64,000 nt of DNA, taken from assembly GCF_901000735.1 (NCBI RefSeq), contig NC_081548.1, positions 12,968,354-13,032,353 on the forward strand, read 5' to 3'. Positions 1-11,000 of the stretch are shown in pieces. Under the pieces are notes generated by a model, which was not told the DNA's origin, did no database searches, and was given only the letters and a program-made list of their open reading frames with translations. Both the position numbers and the translations under genes were made by a program. The first letter of the stretch is position 1. Every line of letters begins with the position of its first letter. The DNA is from Corylus avellana. Its lineage: Eukaryota; Streptophyta; Magnoliopsida; Fagales; Betulaceae.

Positions 1-3000
1 TTTTTGAAGTTGTAGAGGGATGGGAACAAGGCGTACTTAGCATAATAATGTTCAAATAGGTCTGGCTGATATTTGGCGGCGGTGGAGTACGAGGGTGGTG
101 GTCAGCAAGGGTTCACTATAATCCTGAAGGAGCTGAAGGATGGGCTTGGAGGAGATGTGCCACCGAGGTGAGAAAGTTGGTGGCTTTTTTGGAAATGCCT
201 TTCGGCAAGGGGAGTGGAGCTCCATGTTGACCCAATGGTGGGTTGTTATATGGTGTGGGTAGCTCTCCTTGGCATCAATGGGGAAGACGTGAGGGAAAGG
301 TATGTTTAGTAGGACCTATGCAGAGGTGTTAGGTATGGTAGGGCTGACTCAGGCAGGTACATCAACGCTGGCATGACAGCGATCCTAGGTCGTCAAGGGA
401 ATAGCACGGCTGGCTTTTCATCTAGCAAGGAAGGCCACGATAGGATCGTTGCAGCCGTACCACCTCAGGTACCGAAGGACATGCTAGTGGAGGTTATGCA
501 GAGTAGAAACTGGTCCCCGTATTCATGCTACAGCAGGAGACGTGGCAGTACGAGGGAATGATTCAGGTATCAATGGGTCCCTCCGTAACTTTAAAAGACA
601 GTTGGAGGATCTAATCGGGGAAGTGGACTGGGTTTTAGCTAAGGTGGATGAGGACCAGATTTCTAAGGGGTTGAAAGAGTTATATAAGGTGGATTAGGCC
701 GAAAACTGTGAAGGAAAAGCCCAATTGAACAGTGTGAACCCATTCAATTTTAAGTTCAAATCCAGATTTGGATTGGGCTTTAGTTAAGGTGGATAAGGGT
801 ATGAGTTCAAAGCAGGCTCATATTGATTTAAAACCAGCTGTAGGTGTTCAAAGCCCAAATACGCAGATAAGAGCCTGCCAAGCTAGAAATAAAAAAGGCA
901 TGTATCCAAGTCAGCTGAAGTCTTCACTCCAACTTAAGCCCATGTTGAAGTGGGTGAGAAAGACGCGGGTGGGGAGATGTTTTCTTTGGGCAAAGGCCCG
1001 GGTTCAGGAGCCAGTTAGGTGGTCGAGTGCTTCACTTAGATAAGCAGTGTGCCAGTGGTTCTGCTGGCAATACTTGATGGTGCGGCAGTTTCCTAGAATC
1101 TTTTGGAGGGCTCTGTTGGTGTGTCACTGTATGCTGGAGATCATCCGTTCACGGAGAAGCTTCCGATACGAATGTCCAGTTGCAGTACTTGCCTCTCAAC
1201 TTTCTATCAGACTTTGCTGGTAAGAGGTTGCATTGTTGGACAAGATCATCTCCAAGTCGCAAAATGCTTTTATCAAAGGTAGGCAGATTCTAGATCCCAT
1301 CTTGATTGCTAATGAATGCCTTGGTAGTAGGCTGAGATCTGGGGAGCCAGGGGTTATGTGCAAAATGGACTTGGAAAAAGCTTATGATCATGTGAACTGG
1401 GGTTTTTTGATGTACTTGTTAAGGAGGTTTGGTTTTAGAGGATTATGGTGTTCTTGGATTCAACATTGCATATCCTTGGTGCGGTTTTCGATTCTAGTAA
1501 ATGGGTCTCCTAAAGGATTTTTTAGCAGCTCCAGGAGTTTGAGACAAGGGTATCCCCTCTCTCCTTTGTTGTTTGTTTTTGTGATGGAGGCTTTGAGTAG
1601 GATGATATCTGCGGCGGTTCAGGGGGGGTTGGTAGAAGGCTTCAAGGTCGGCAATACTATTGTCTCTCATCTTTTATTTGCCGATGATACCTTGATTTTT
1701 TGCAATGCTAGGCCCGCCCAGTTACGCTATTTGCGGAGTGTGTTTTTGTGGTTTGAAGGTGCATCCGGTTTGAAGGTTAATTTGGCTAAGTCGATGCTAA
1801 TTCCGGTGGGGAATGTGGAGCAAGTGGAGTTGTTAGCTGGTATTTTAGGGTGTGAGGCCGTTACTTTGCCAGTGAAGTATCTTGGTCTCCCGTTGGGAGG
1901 CTCTTATAAGTCCAAGCATATTTGGGATGGAGTTTTCGAGAAGATTGAACATCGGTTGGCCAGTTGGAAAATGGTGTATTTGTCGAAGGGGGGTAGGGTC
2001 ACCCTTATCAAGAGCACTCTCACTAACCTGCCCACTTATTACTTGTCTTTATTCCCTATTCCGGTGAGTGTTGCTATGCGCATTGAGAAGCTTCAATGCA
2101 ATTTCTTATGGGGTGAGATAGGTGAAGAGTTTAAGTACCACTTGGTGAAGTGGTCGCAGGTTTGCACTCCGATCAAGGAAGGAGGGTTGGGAATTAGGAA
2201 TTTATTGGTGTTCAATCACGCTCTTTTAGGGAAGTGGTTATGGCGATACGGGATGGAGAGAGATGCTTGGTGGAGAATGGTGGTAGATTCGAAGTATGGA
2301 AGCTTATGGGGAGGGTGGTGTTCTGTTGAGCTTGGAAGAGCATTTGGGGTGGGGCTACGGAAGAATATTAGGAAAGGGTGGGAAACTTTCAAAGGCTTTA
2401 CGAGATTTGTAGTGGGGGATGGGACTAGGGTTAGCTTTTGGCATGATTGGTGGTGTGGAGATACAGCTCTCAAGATAGCTTTCCCGATTCTTTTTAGTAC
2501 TGCTTGTGCGAAGGATGCCTCAATTGCGGATAACTTGGAGATGATAGGTGGGTCCAATCAGTGGAATGTGAGTTTTTCTAGAGAGGCTCATGACTGGGAG
2601 GTGGATGTCTTTACCTCTTTCTTCCAAATGCTGCATGCAGCTAGAGTGAGTCGAGGCTTTGAAGATAGATTATGGTGGACCCCCTCCAAAAGAGGACATT
2701 TCAAGGTCAAGTCTCTCTTTTTCTCTTTGGCGTGTTCGGAGGGGAGGAGGTTTCCCTAGAAGAGTGTGGCGGACACAGGCTCCTCCAAGGGCAGCATTCT
2801 TTGCATGGTCAGCGGCTTGGGGCAAAATTCTAACCTTAGATAATCTCAAGAAGCGACATGTGATTGTGGTGAACAGATGTTGTATGTGCAAGAAGAGCGA
2901 GGAGACGGTGGAGCATCTTCTTCTGCATTGTGAGGTAGCGTCTGTGTTGTGAAGTGCCTTTTTTGGTCGCTTTGGGTTATCGTGGGTGATGCCTGGTAGG

Positions 3001-3333
3001 GTTGTCGAGTTGCTGGCATGTTGGTGGTCTTCAGGTAGGGGGGGGAGTGCTACGGTCTGGAAGATGGTGCCTACTTGTTTTTTTTTTGGTGTTTATGGAG
3101 AGAGAAATAATAGGTGTTTCGAGGACTTGGAGAGGTCCTTTGAGGACATTTTATCCTATTGTTTCCATACTTTGTATCTTTGGACTATAGCGTTTGTCTT
3201 TCCGGTGTCGATTAGCTTTGATGATTTCCTTGTACGTTTTTCCCCTTCTAGTTAGGTGATCTTCTTTGTATACTCCCAGTATACTTTGAGGCGCCTACAC
3301 TTTAATAAAGTCTGCTGATTACTTATCAAAAAA
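1..3333 (+). mobile_element. L1-type LINE, copy A (decayed)
   Basis: Plant non-LTR retrotransposon. The reverse transcriptase ORF runs 1233-2759 and the element ends with an AATAAAGTCTGCTG...TATCAAAAAA tail near 3333. Bases 1-1232 hold only short broken frames; I could not recognise ORF1 or the endonuclease there, although a plus-strand LINE would carry them upstream. The 3' part (2760-2952) still encodes a CCMC...HLLLHC zinc-binding motif typical of the C-terminus of plant LINE ORF2. The copy continues directly into an older LINE (3334 onward), so it appears nested. It is broken by a nonsense codon and a frameshift near 2757. Confidence 0.85.
1233..2759 (+). pseudogene. LINE ORF2 reverse transcriptase, copy A
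   Basis: About 508 codons open. In order: the pre-RT motif SQNAFIKGRQILDPILIANE, palm motif KMDLEKAYDHVNW, RQGYPLSPLLF, the catalytic FADD box (HLLFADDTLIF, near 1670-1700), then the KYLGLPLG and SKGGRVTLIKS motifs of the plant L1 connection region. It would copy LINE RNA at a nicked target site. The frame ends at TAG (2757-2759), where copy B has TGG. The downstream QAPPRAAFFAW segment is in another frame, as it is in copy B. The upstream endonuclease domain is not visible, so this is a dead relic. Confidence 0.88.
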
Positions 3334-3635
3334 TTAGTTTCTCTATAAACTCTCGGCTCGTCAAGTTCGACGTTGGTGGCAAAGTGTGCAAGTTACCGGA
3401 GTGGCCTTGTTTATTTCGACAAGATGGACCTACCCAAGATAACGTGGTTGATGTTGTTTTTTTGAGAAATGACGTGATGATGGCCAAGTTATCTTCTGCA
3501 CTGTCAGAAAACATCCATGCCCTCAGTATAGGTTCTTTTGGAGTCATCTTAGCTCCTAGTTCTAAGTGGGTTATTGTTGTTAAAGAGGAGAAGTAGATTC
3601 CTTTGCCTGATTTTTCTCCTTTGCCATCCTCTCAT
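3334..3635 (+). mobile_element. 5' fragment of an older LINE (end of left contig)
   Basis: This short stretch follows the copy A tail. It contains a 70-codon frame (3384-3596) ending ...SSKWVIVVKEEK. The same sequence with a few changes is at 5665-5966, where it runs on into older LINE sequence, so I treat it as the 5' part of that element. The frame has no domain I can name. It stops at the gap. Confidence 0.5.
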
Positions 3636-3735
3636 NNNNNNNNNNNNNNNNNNNNNNNNNNNNNNNNNNNNNNNNNNNNNNNNNNNNNNNNNNNNNNNNN
3701 NNNNNNNNNNNNNNNNNNNNNNNNNNNNNNNNNNN
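3636..3735. other. Assembly gap 1 (100 N)
   Basis: Exactly 100 N, a conventional placeholder for a gap of unknown length. The 2231 bases before it (1405-3635) and the 2231 bases after it (3736-5966) are near-identical, so the two contig ends probably overlap rather than being truly separated. Confidence 0.97.
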
Positions 3736-5664
3736 TTTTGATGTACTTGTTAAGGAGGTTTGGTTTTAGAGGATTATGGTGTTCTTGGATTCAACATTGC
3801 ATATCCTTGGTGCGGTTTTCGATTCTAGTAAATGGGTCTCCTAAAGGATTTTTTAGCAGCTCCAGGAGTTTGAGACAAGGGTATCCCCTCTCTCCTTTGT
3901 TGTTTGTTTTTGTGATGGAGGCTTTGAGTAGGATGATATCTGCGGCGGTTCAGGGGGGGTTGGTAGAAGGCTTCAAGGTCGGCAATACTATTGTCTCTCA
4001 TCTTTTATTTGCCGATGATACCTTGATTTTTTGCAATGCTAGGCCCGCCCAGTTACGCTATTTGCGGAGTGTGTTTTTGTGGTTTGAAGGTGCATCCGGT
4101 TTGAAGGTTAATTTGGCTAAGTCGATGCTAATTCCGGTGGGGAATGTGGAGCAAGTGGAGTTGTTAGCTGGTATTTTAGGGTGTGAGGCCGTTACTTTGC
4201 CAGTGAAGTATCTTGGTCTCCCGTTGGGAGGCTCTTATAAGTCCAAGCAGATTTGGGATGGAGTTATCGAGAAGATCGAACATCGGTTGGCCAGTTGGAA
4301 AAGGGTGTATTTGTCGAAGGGGGGTAGGGTCACCTTTATCAAGAGCACTCTCGCTAACTTGCCCACTTATTACTCGTCTTTATTCCCTATTCCGGTGAGT
4401 GTTGCTAAGCGCATTGAGAAGCTTCAATGCAATTTCTTATGGGGTGGGATAGGTGAGGAGTTTAAGTACCACTTGGTGAAGTGGTCGCAGGTTTGCACTC
4501 CGATCAAGGAAGGAGGGTTGGGAATTAGGAATTTATTGGTGTTCAATCGCGCTCTTTTAGGAAAATGGTTATGGCGATATGGGACGGAGAGAGATGCTTG
4601 GTGGAGAATGGTGGTAGATTCAAAGTATGGAAGCTTATGGGGAGGGTGGTGTTCTGTTGAGCCTGGAAGAGCATTTGGGGTGGGGCTATGGAAGAATATT
4701 AGGAAAGGGTGGGATACTTTCAAAGGCTTTACGAAATTTGTAGTGGGGGATGGGACTAGGGTTAGCTTTTGGCATGATTGGTGGTGTGGAGATACAGGCC
4801 TCAGGATAGCTTTCCCGATTCTCTTTAGTATTGCTTGTGCGAAAGAGGCCTCAGTTGCAAATAACTTGGAGATGATAGGTGGGTCCAATCAATGGAATGT
4901 GAGTTTTTCTAGAGAGGCTCATGACTGGGAGGTGGATGTCTTTACCTCTTTCTTCCAGATGCTGCATGCAGCTAGGGTGAGTCGAGGGTCTGAAGATAGA
5001 TTATGGTGGACACCCTCCAAAAGAGGTTATTTCACGGTCAAGTCTCTCTTTTTCTCATGGGCTTGTTCGGAAGGGAGGAGGTTTCCATGGAAGAGTGTTG
5101 CGGACACAGGCTCCTCCAAGGGCAGCTTTCTTTGCATGGTCAGTGGCTTGGGGCAAAATTCTGACCTTAGATAATCTCAGGAAGCGACATGTGATTGTTG
5201 TAAACAGATGTTGTATGTGCAAGAAGAGCGAGGAGACGGTGGATCATCTTCTTCTGCATTGTGAGGTTGCGTCTACTCTGTGGAGTGCCTTTTTTGGTCC
5301 CTTTGGGTTATCGTGGGTGATGCCTGGTAGGGTCGTCGAGTTGCTGGCTTGTTGGTGGTCTTCAGGTAGGGGGGGGAGTGCTGCGGTCTGGAAGATGGTG
5401 CCTACTTTTTTTTTTTTGGTGCTTATGGAGAGAGAAATAATAGGTGTTTCGAGGACTTGGAGAGGTCCTTTGAGGACATTTTATCCTATTGTTTCCATAC
5501 TTTGTATCTTTGGACTATAGCGTTTGTCTTTCCGGTGTCGATTAGCTTTGATGATTTCCTTGTACCTTTTTCCCCTTCTAGTTAGGTGATCTTCTTTGTA
5601 TACTCCCAGTATACTTTGGGGCGCCTACGCTTTTAATAAAGTCTGCTGACTACTTATCAAAAAA
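3736..5664 (+). mobile_element. L1-type LINE, copy B (duplicate of copy A)
   Basis: Begins right after the gap inside the reverse transcriptase, at the position equal to 1405 of copy A. The first ~500 bases look identical to copy A; later parts carry scattered substitutions and small homopolymer indels. RT motifs RQGYPLSPLLF and HLLFADDTLIF are kept. The frame stays open through the TGG that is TAG in copy A, then shifts before the QAPPRAAFFAW and CCMCKKSEETVDHLLLHC zinc-binding part (5095-5520). It is most likely the other allele or an overlapping contig end rather than a second insertion. Confidence 0.85.
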
Positions 5665-7770
5665 TTAGTTTCTCTATAAACTCTGGGCTCGTCAAGTTCG
5701 ACGTTGGTGGCAAAGTGTGCAAGTTACCGGAGTGGCCTTGTTTATTTCGACAAGATGGACCTACCCAAGATAATGTGGTTGATGTTGTTTTTTTGAGAAA
5801 TGACGTGATGATGGCCAAGTTAACTTCTGCACTGTCAGAAAACATCCATGCCCTCAGTATAGGTTCTTTAGGAGTCATCTTAGCTCCTAGTTCTGAGTGG
5901 GTTATTGTTGTTAAAGAGGAGAAGTAGATTCCTTTGCCTGATTTTTCTCCTTTGCCATCCTCTCATTTGTAGGTTCGAAGGGTAATATTAGTATAGATAA
6001 GGGGAAAGTTGTTGTATCCTTTGAGATGGATGGATGTGGGGTCTAAGTAAAATGCTAACAGCTACTGTAGATGGGGACTTTCTTTTAGGCTTTTCTATGG
6101 GGTCTAGGAACATTGGTGTGCTTCACATTTCTCATCTTCTGTTTGTGGATGACACTCTGATATTTTGTGGGGCAAACACAAAAACATGCGTTATCTACGT
6201 CCATTATTCTTATGCTTTGAAGCTGAATTTGGTTTGAAGATTAATCTAGCTATGTCAAAATTGGTTCTTGTGGTTAATGTTAGTAATGTTGATGAGTTGG
6301 CCAGTATTATGTGTTGTGGGGTGTCTTCTTTGCCTTTGAAGTATATTGTCTTCCACTTGGAGCTCCTTTTAAGGCCAAATCTATTTGGAATGGTGTTATT
6401 GAGAAGATTGAGTGCCTTTTGGCGGGATGGAAGAGGATGTACTTGTTTAAGGGTGGAAGGATTACCTTAATTAAGAGCGCCTTTTCCAATTTGTATACGT
6501 ATTTCAGGTTTCTTTTTTCTCTTCCTACTCCTTTCCTACTCGTGTTGGTAATCGCATAGAGAAGATATAACAAGACTTCTTATGGGGTGGGCTAGGTGAT
6601 GAGTTCAAATTTCACCTGGTTAGGTGGTCCAATGTTTGTTCTCCGATTTCTAAGGAGGATTTGGGGTCCAAAAATTGCTTTTGTTCAACCGTGCTCTTTT
6701 GGGGAAGTGGCTTTGGTGCTATTTGCATGAGAGGCGTTGTGGAGAGCCGTAATTGGACACTAAATATAGTAGCTAGTAGGGCTGGTGGTATTCTAATGAA
6801 GTCCATGGGTTGTATGGGGTGGGGTGGGGTTATGGAAAAATATAAGGAGCGGCTGAGGGGATTTTCTAGTCATACCAGGTTTGAGATGGGAAATGGTTCC
6901 AAGATTAGATTTTGGCATGACATATATAGTGTGGGGATTAGGTCTTTATGGAAAATTTCTTGGATTTGTGTAGTGTTGCTCGCGTAAAGGTTCTTTTGTG
7001 GTAGATTACTTGTAGTTATCTAGTGATTCCCACCAGTGGAATGTAAACTTTATCAAAGCGGCTTACGATTGGGAAGTTGACATTTGCTTCACTTTTTAAT
7101 TTGTTGTATTCCTTTAGATTGAGACACGGAGATGAAGACAATCTATGCTAGGCCCCTTCCAATAGAGGGATGTTTAATGTTAGATCTTACTATAACGTCC
7201 TTGTACCTCATTATAACACTCATTTTCGATGTAAATGTATTTGGAGACAAAAGGTCCCCTTGAGAGCAATGTTTTTTGCTTGGACAGCCGCCCTAGAGAT
7301 CTCACCATGGATAACCTAAGGAAAAAGCATGTCTTTGTGGTTGATTGGTGTTGTATGTGTAAGAGAAGTGGGAAATCACTAATGCTTTGTGACGTGCTAT
7401 TTTTAGTTGTGTTAAGTTAGCCTTGGGTTTTGCCTAGAAGAATAGGAGGACTTTTTGCTTGTTGGAGAGGGTTGGGAGGCAGTCTTCTGAGTGCAGCTGT
7501 GTGGAAGATAGTTTTGTCCTGTTATTTGTGATGTCTTTGGAAGGAAAGAAATGGTAGAAGTTTTGAAGATTGTGAGAGGACGGTGGTGGAACTCTAAAGC
7601 CTTTCTTTTCAAAACTTTTTACCAGCGGACAACTGCTTTAGATCTTAATTTGATTAGTTTTCATGATTTTCTTGACTTGTTTTCTCTTTATAGCTAGGTG
7701 TATCTCTTATATACTCCATGTATACTTGGGTTTTTTTGTGCTTTCCAATTAAATTTCGATTACTTATAAA
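5665..7770 (+). mobile_element. Older, heavily broken L1-type LINE
   Basis: Fragments of a second LINE family lie in several frames: HLLFVDDTLIFCG (catalytic FxDD, near 6130-6170), INLAMSKLVLVVN, a [14 protein letters not shown] block (about 6450-6500), FKFHLVRWSNVCSP, FWHDIYSVG and CCMCKRSGK (near 7350). The 3' end is GATTACTTATAAAAAAAAATAAAA near 7770. Many frameshifts and stops make it clearly inactive and older than copies A and B, one of which seems inserted in its 5' region. Confidence 0.8.
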
Positions 7771-7990
7771 AAAAAATAAAAACTGCAATTTGACTAAAAC
7801 TCTAGCTTGAGCTCGACTTGTTTGGTTTATTTGGGTCCAGCTATTTTATTTAAGTCATGCTTGAACACGTTGTTAGAGCTTTGCTTGTGTTCGAGCTAAG
7901 ATATAGTTTGTCGAGTCATGTTTGAGTGGCCACTATCCAACTTGACTAGGCTCAATTACATCCCAAAGTTTTTAATTATTATTTCTCTAA
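7771..7990. other. Short AT-rich stretch, no gene seen
   Basis: Between the LINE tail and the TMX2-like exon repeats. It has an imperfect 'gagctcgac / gtcgagtc' theme that may be a decayed transposon, but I cannot assign it. Confidence 0.4.
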
Positions 7991-8098
7991 GGCAAGCTTC
8001 TTGTTCCTCATATGCACATCATGAATTCAAGAATCCTTTGCCCTACAATGTTATTAACTCAAAATGTTTGTTTTTTTTGTATTTAATTGATTCTTTAG

Positions 8099-11000
8099 GT
8101 AATTCAAGTAAGTTAACACCGTTGCAGTTGGAAACCTTGCTGACAGAGGGGAACACATCAAGATTCTGGCTGGTTGGTTCTAAGGACTTTTTTTCAGAAT
8201 TCTTTATGTTTAATAATTTCAACTATGTTTACTTTCATCCTGATAGATGAATGCACTTTTAACCTTACAAAAAAAGGTTGATTCTCAGAGGCATCTTTGT
8301 CTGGAGAGTGATTCCAGCAAGTTTGTGATTGATTTTCTCTATAATGGTAATATTAATCGATAATATTGTGAGGTACATGAAGAATCAATTAAATAAAAAA
8401 AGAAAATAAACATATGGAGTTAATCACATTGTAAAACAGAACATTCATGAATTCATGAAGTGCCTCTGATCAGCAAGAAGCTTGCCGATAAAAATTATAA
8501 CACTAATCACAATGACAATTTCAACAACAGGTGAGTTAATCAATAATACTGTGAAATATCTAAAGAATCAATTAAATATAAAAAAATTGTGAGTTAATCG
8601 AATTGTAAAGCAGAGGATTCTTGAATTCATGAAGTGCATTTGATCAACAAGAAAGCTTGCCCCAGAAAAAAATATAATAATGATGACAACAACGTTATGG
8701 ATTGAAGAATGTTTTGCTTTACAATGTGATTAACTCAAAATGTTGTTTTTTCTAATATTTAATTGATTCTTTAGGTTTTAAGTAGGTTTAAGAATCAATT
8801 CAGCAGCTGAAACCTTGCTGATAGAGGGAACACCTCAAGATTCTGGCTGGTTGGTTCTAAGGACTTTTTCTCAGAATTCATCAAGTTTTACAATTTCAAC
8901 TATGTTTGCTTTCATCTTGTTAAATGAACAGCACTTTGTTGATTCCCTGAGGCATCTTCAGCTGGAGTGATTCCAACAATGTGAAGTACCTAAACAATCC
9001 ATTAAATAGAAAAAAAAAAATAAAAAATAAAAAAATTGAGTTAATCACATTGTAAAGCGAGCATTCTTGAATTCATGTTGTCGTTATTATTGTTATATTT
9101 TTTTCCGAAAGCTGGCTAGTTAGCACCCTGTAGTAAGAGTATTTATGGACCAGGTACTTCAAGTGAGTTAACACCGTTGCAGCTGGAAACTTTGCTGACA
9201 GGGGAACACATCAAGATTCTGGCCGGTTGGTTCTAAGGACTTTTTCTCAGAATTCATTCTGTTTAACAATTTCAACTATATCTGCTTTCATCCTGATAAA
9301 TGAATGGGGATGTAGCTTTACAAAAATGTTGTTGATTCCCAGAGGCAACTTTGTCTGGAGTGATTCCAGCACTCTGTAATTGATTTTCTCTCATCAGCTA
9401 AGAACTGATATGGTTGTTTGCCAGATCTGAAGGACATGCTCCTTTCTTGTAAGTTAATGGAGAGAAAGGGATTCTAATTCATTTCATCTTCAGTTGCCAC
9501 TAGTTATCCAATAACTGTATGATAAAAAAATGTTATAAAACCTTCGTGAGGAGATTGCAAAGGAGTTAACTCCAATTGAGAGTGTGGGGAAGGACTACCC
9601 CAGGTATAAGAAGGGAATATATCGGTTCTGAATATTTGCCTGTTAAGAGATGAACTACTTTAGGTACATGTGCGGTATATTCTTGATTTTTCTAGCTCTG
9701 GATGTTCACCTGGCTAGTGTTTGCTTGATCTAAAGAAAAACTTTAGCTTTATTCTGTTCTCTCCACACAAGGCTTGTCACCAAGGTAGGAATACAGTACT
9801 AGATAAATGCTTGCTTGGCCATTCAGGTACTGGCCAAGGCCAGTAAATGCTTGCTTGGCCATTGAGGTACTGGCCAAGGCCATTAAATGCTTGCTTGCTA
9901 CTGCTTTTTTGATAGGCTTGCCCTTATGATAAGGGTGAGTACTTTCTTTTCAATTTTGAAGCAAGCAAGGTGTGTATTGTTTCTTTTGTTTTAGCATGTG
10001 TTTTGTGGTTCCCCCATTGTAACTGTTGTTGTTGCCTGGGGTGCGCCTCAGTGTAGTTATGATGTGGTGATATTCATTTTATTCTTAATTATAAAAATGG
10101 TGTTATGTTATTCTTAATTATAAAAGAGGTGTTATTTATTTTCTACACGCATATATCAGTATATGTGTACATATATATGTATGTGTGTATATATATGTAG
10201 ACACATCATATATAGTGAATTTCTGAGGTTTGGAAAGATAGATTCTTCTGTTGTTTATATAAATTGAATATTGGTGCATATCCTTGCATGGTTATGTATT
10301 ATTTTAGGACTTGTGTATTCTATATCATTTTCTTATTTGATAGCTTGGGTGGCTCGGATTTTTATGCTTGTTCCTTGCAAACTAGCCAGTTTCCTTGATG
10401 GGGCTTCCCTTCATGTTTTCACACTCCATTTTCTACAGATTCACTTGACTCCAAGTAATCATGCTTATATAAAGCCCCACGAAATATGTAGAGGACTCTA
10501 AAATGTGCTGATGCTCATTAATGGTTAACCCCACTAGTTAATACTCATAATGATGGTATATCTTCATTTTATGGTTGACCTACTTTTTTTCTTCTCAATT
10601 TTGAAGAATTTTTTATGATTAAACAACTTTATTTGGCAGGTAGAATTTCGTGCATCATGTTCACCTGCTTGCATACGCACAAGTCGGTGCTTTCCTGAGC
10701 TCTCAATTACGTATGTTTTTGCCTTACATGGGTCTTGAACTTTAAGAAAAAGACAAAAAAAAAAACAAAAAGAAAAGAAAAGATCCTCTTCTCAGCACCT
10801 TGTGAGAGTTGTGAAGCAAATGTGTTGCCTTTATTGCAATAGTCAATATAAGCTGTTATTACAGAATTTTGTCTGGTTATGCTTCCTTGTCGCAGATATT
10901 CGAACAAAAATTTGTCTTTTGGAGTAGTTGATCTTGGACTCTTCCCAAATGCTGCCGAAAAGTTTGGAATATATCTTGGTGGTAAAAAACAATATTAGTT

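Larger units (their letters stand above)
7991..9400. repeat. Three exon copies set in inverted repeats
   Basis: A ~110-bp arm runs in one orientation at 7991-8098 and 8701-8774, and in reverse complement at 8372-8486, 8551-8662 and 8981-9076. Arms share blocks such as GGCAAGCTTCTTG, CATGAATTCAAGAAT, ACAATGTGATTAACTC and TTAATTGATTCTTTAG. Between or beside them sit three copies of one TMX2-like exon (8099-8172, 8775-8849, 9154-9225), each followed by the same ~150-bp intronic segment starting GTTGGTTCTAAGGAC. Order: arm, exon copy 1, reversed arm, reversed arm, arm, exon copy 2, reversed arm, exon copy 3. Hairpins of ~110 bp with an exon in the loop are possible. Confidence 0.8.

Noticed and set aside
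10140..10210. Alternating TATATGTATGTG run, considered as a functional element
   Set aside because: An ordinary TA/TG microsatellite in an intron.
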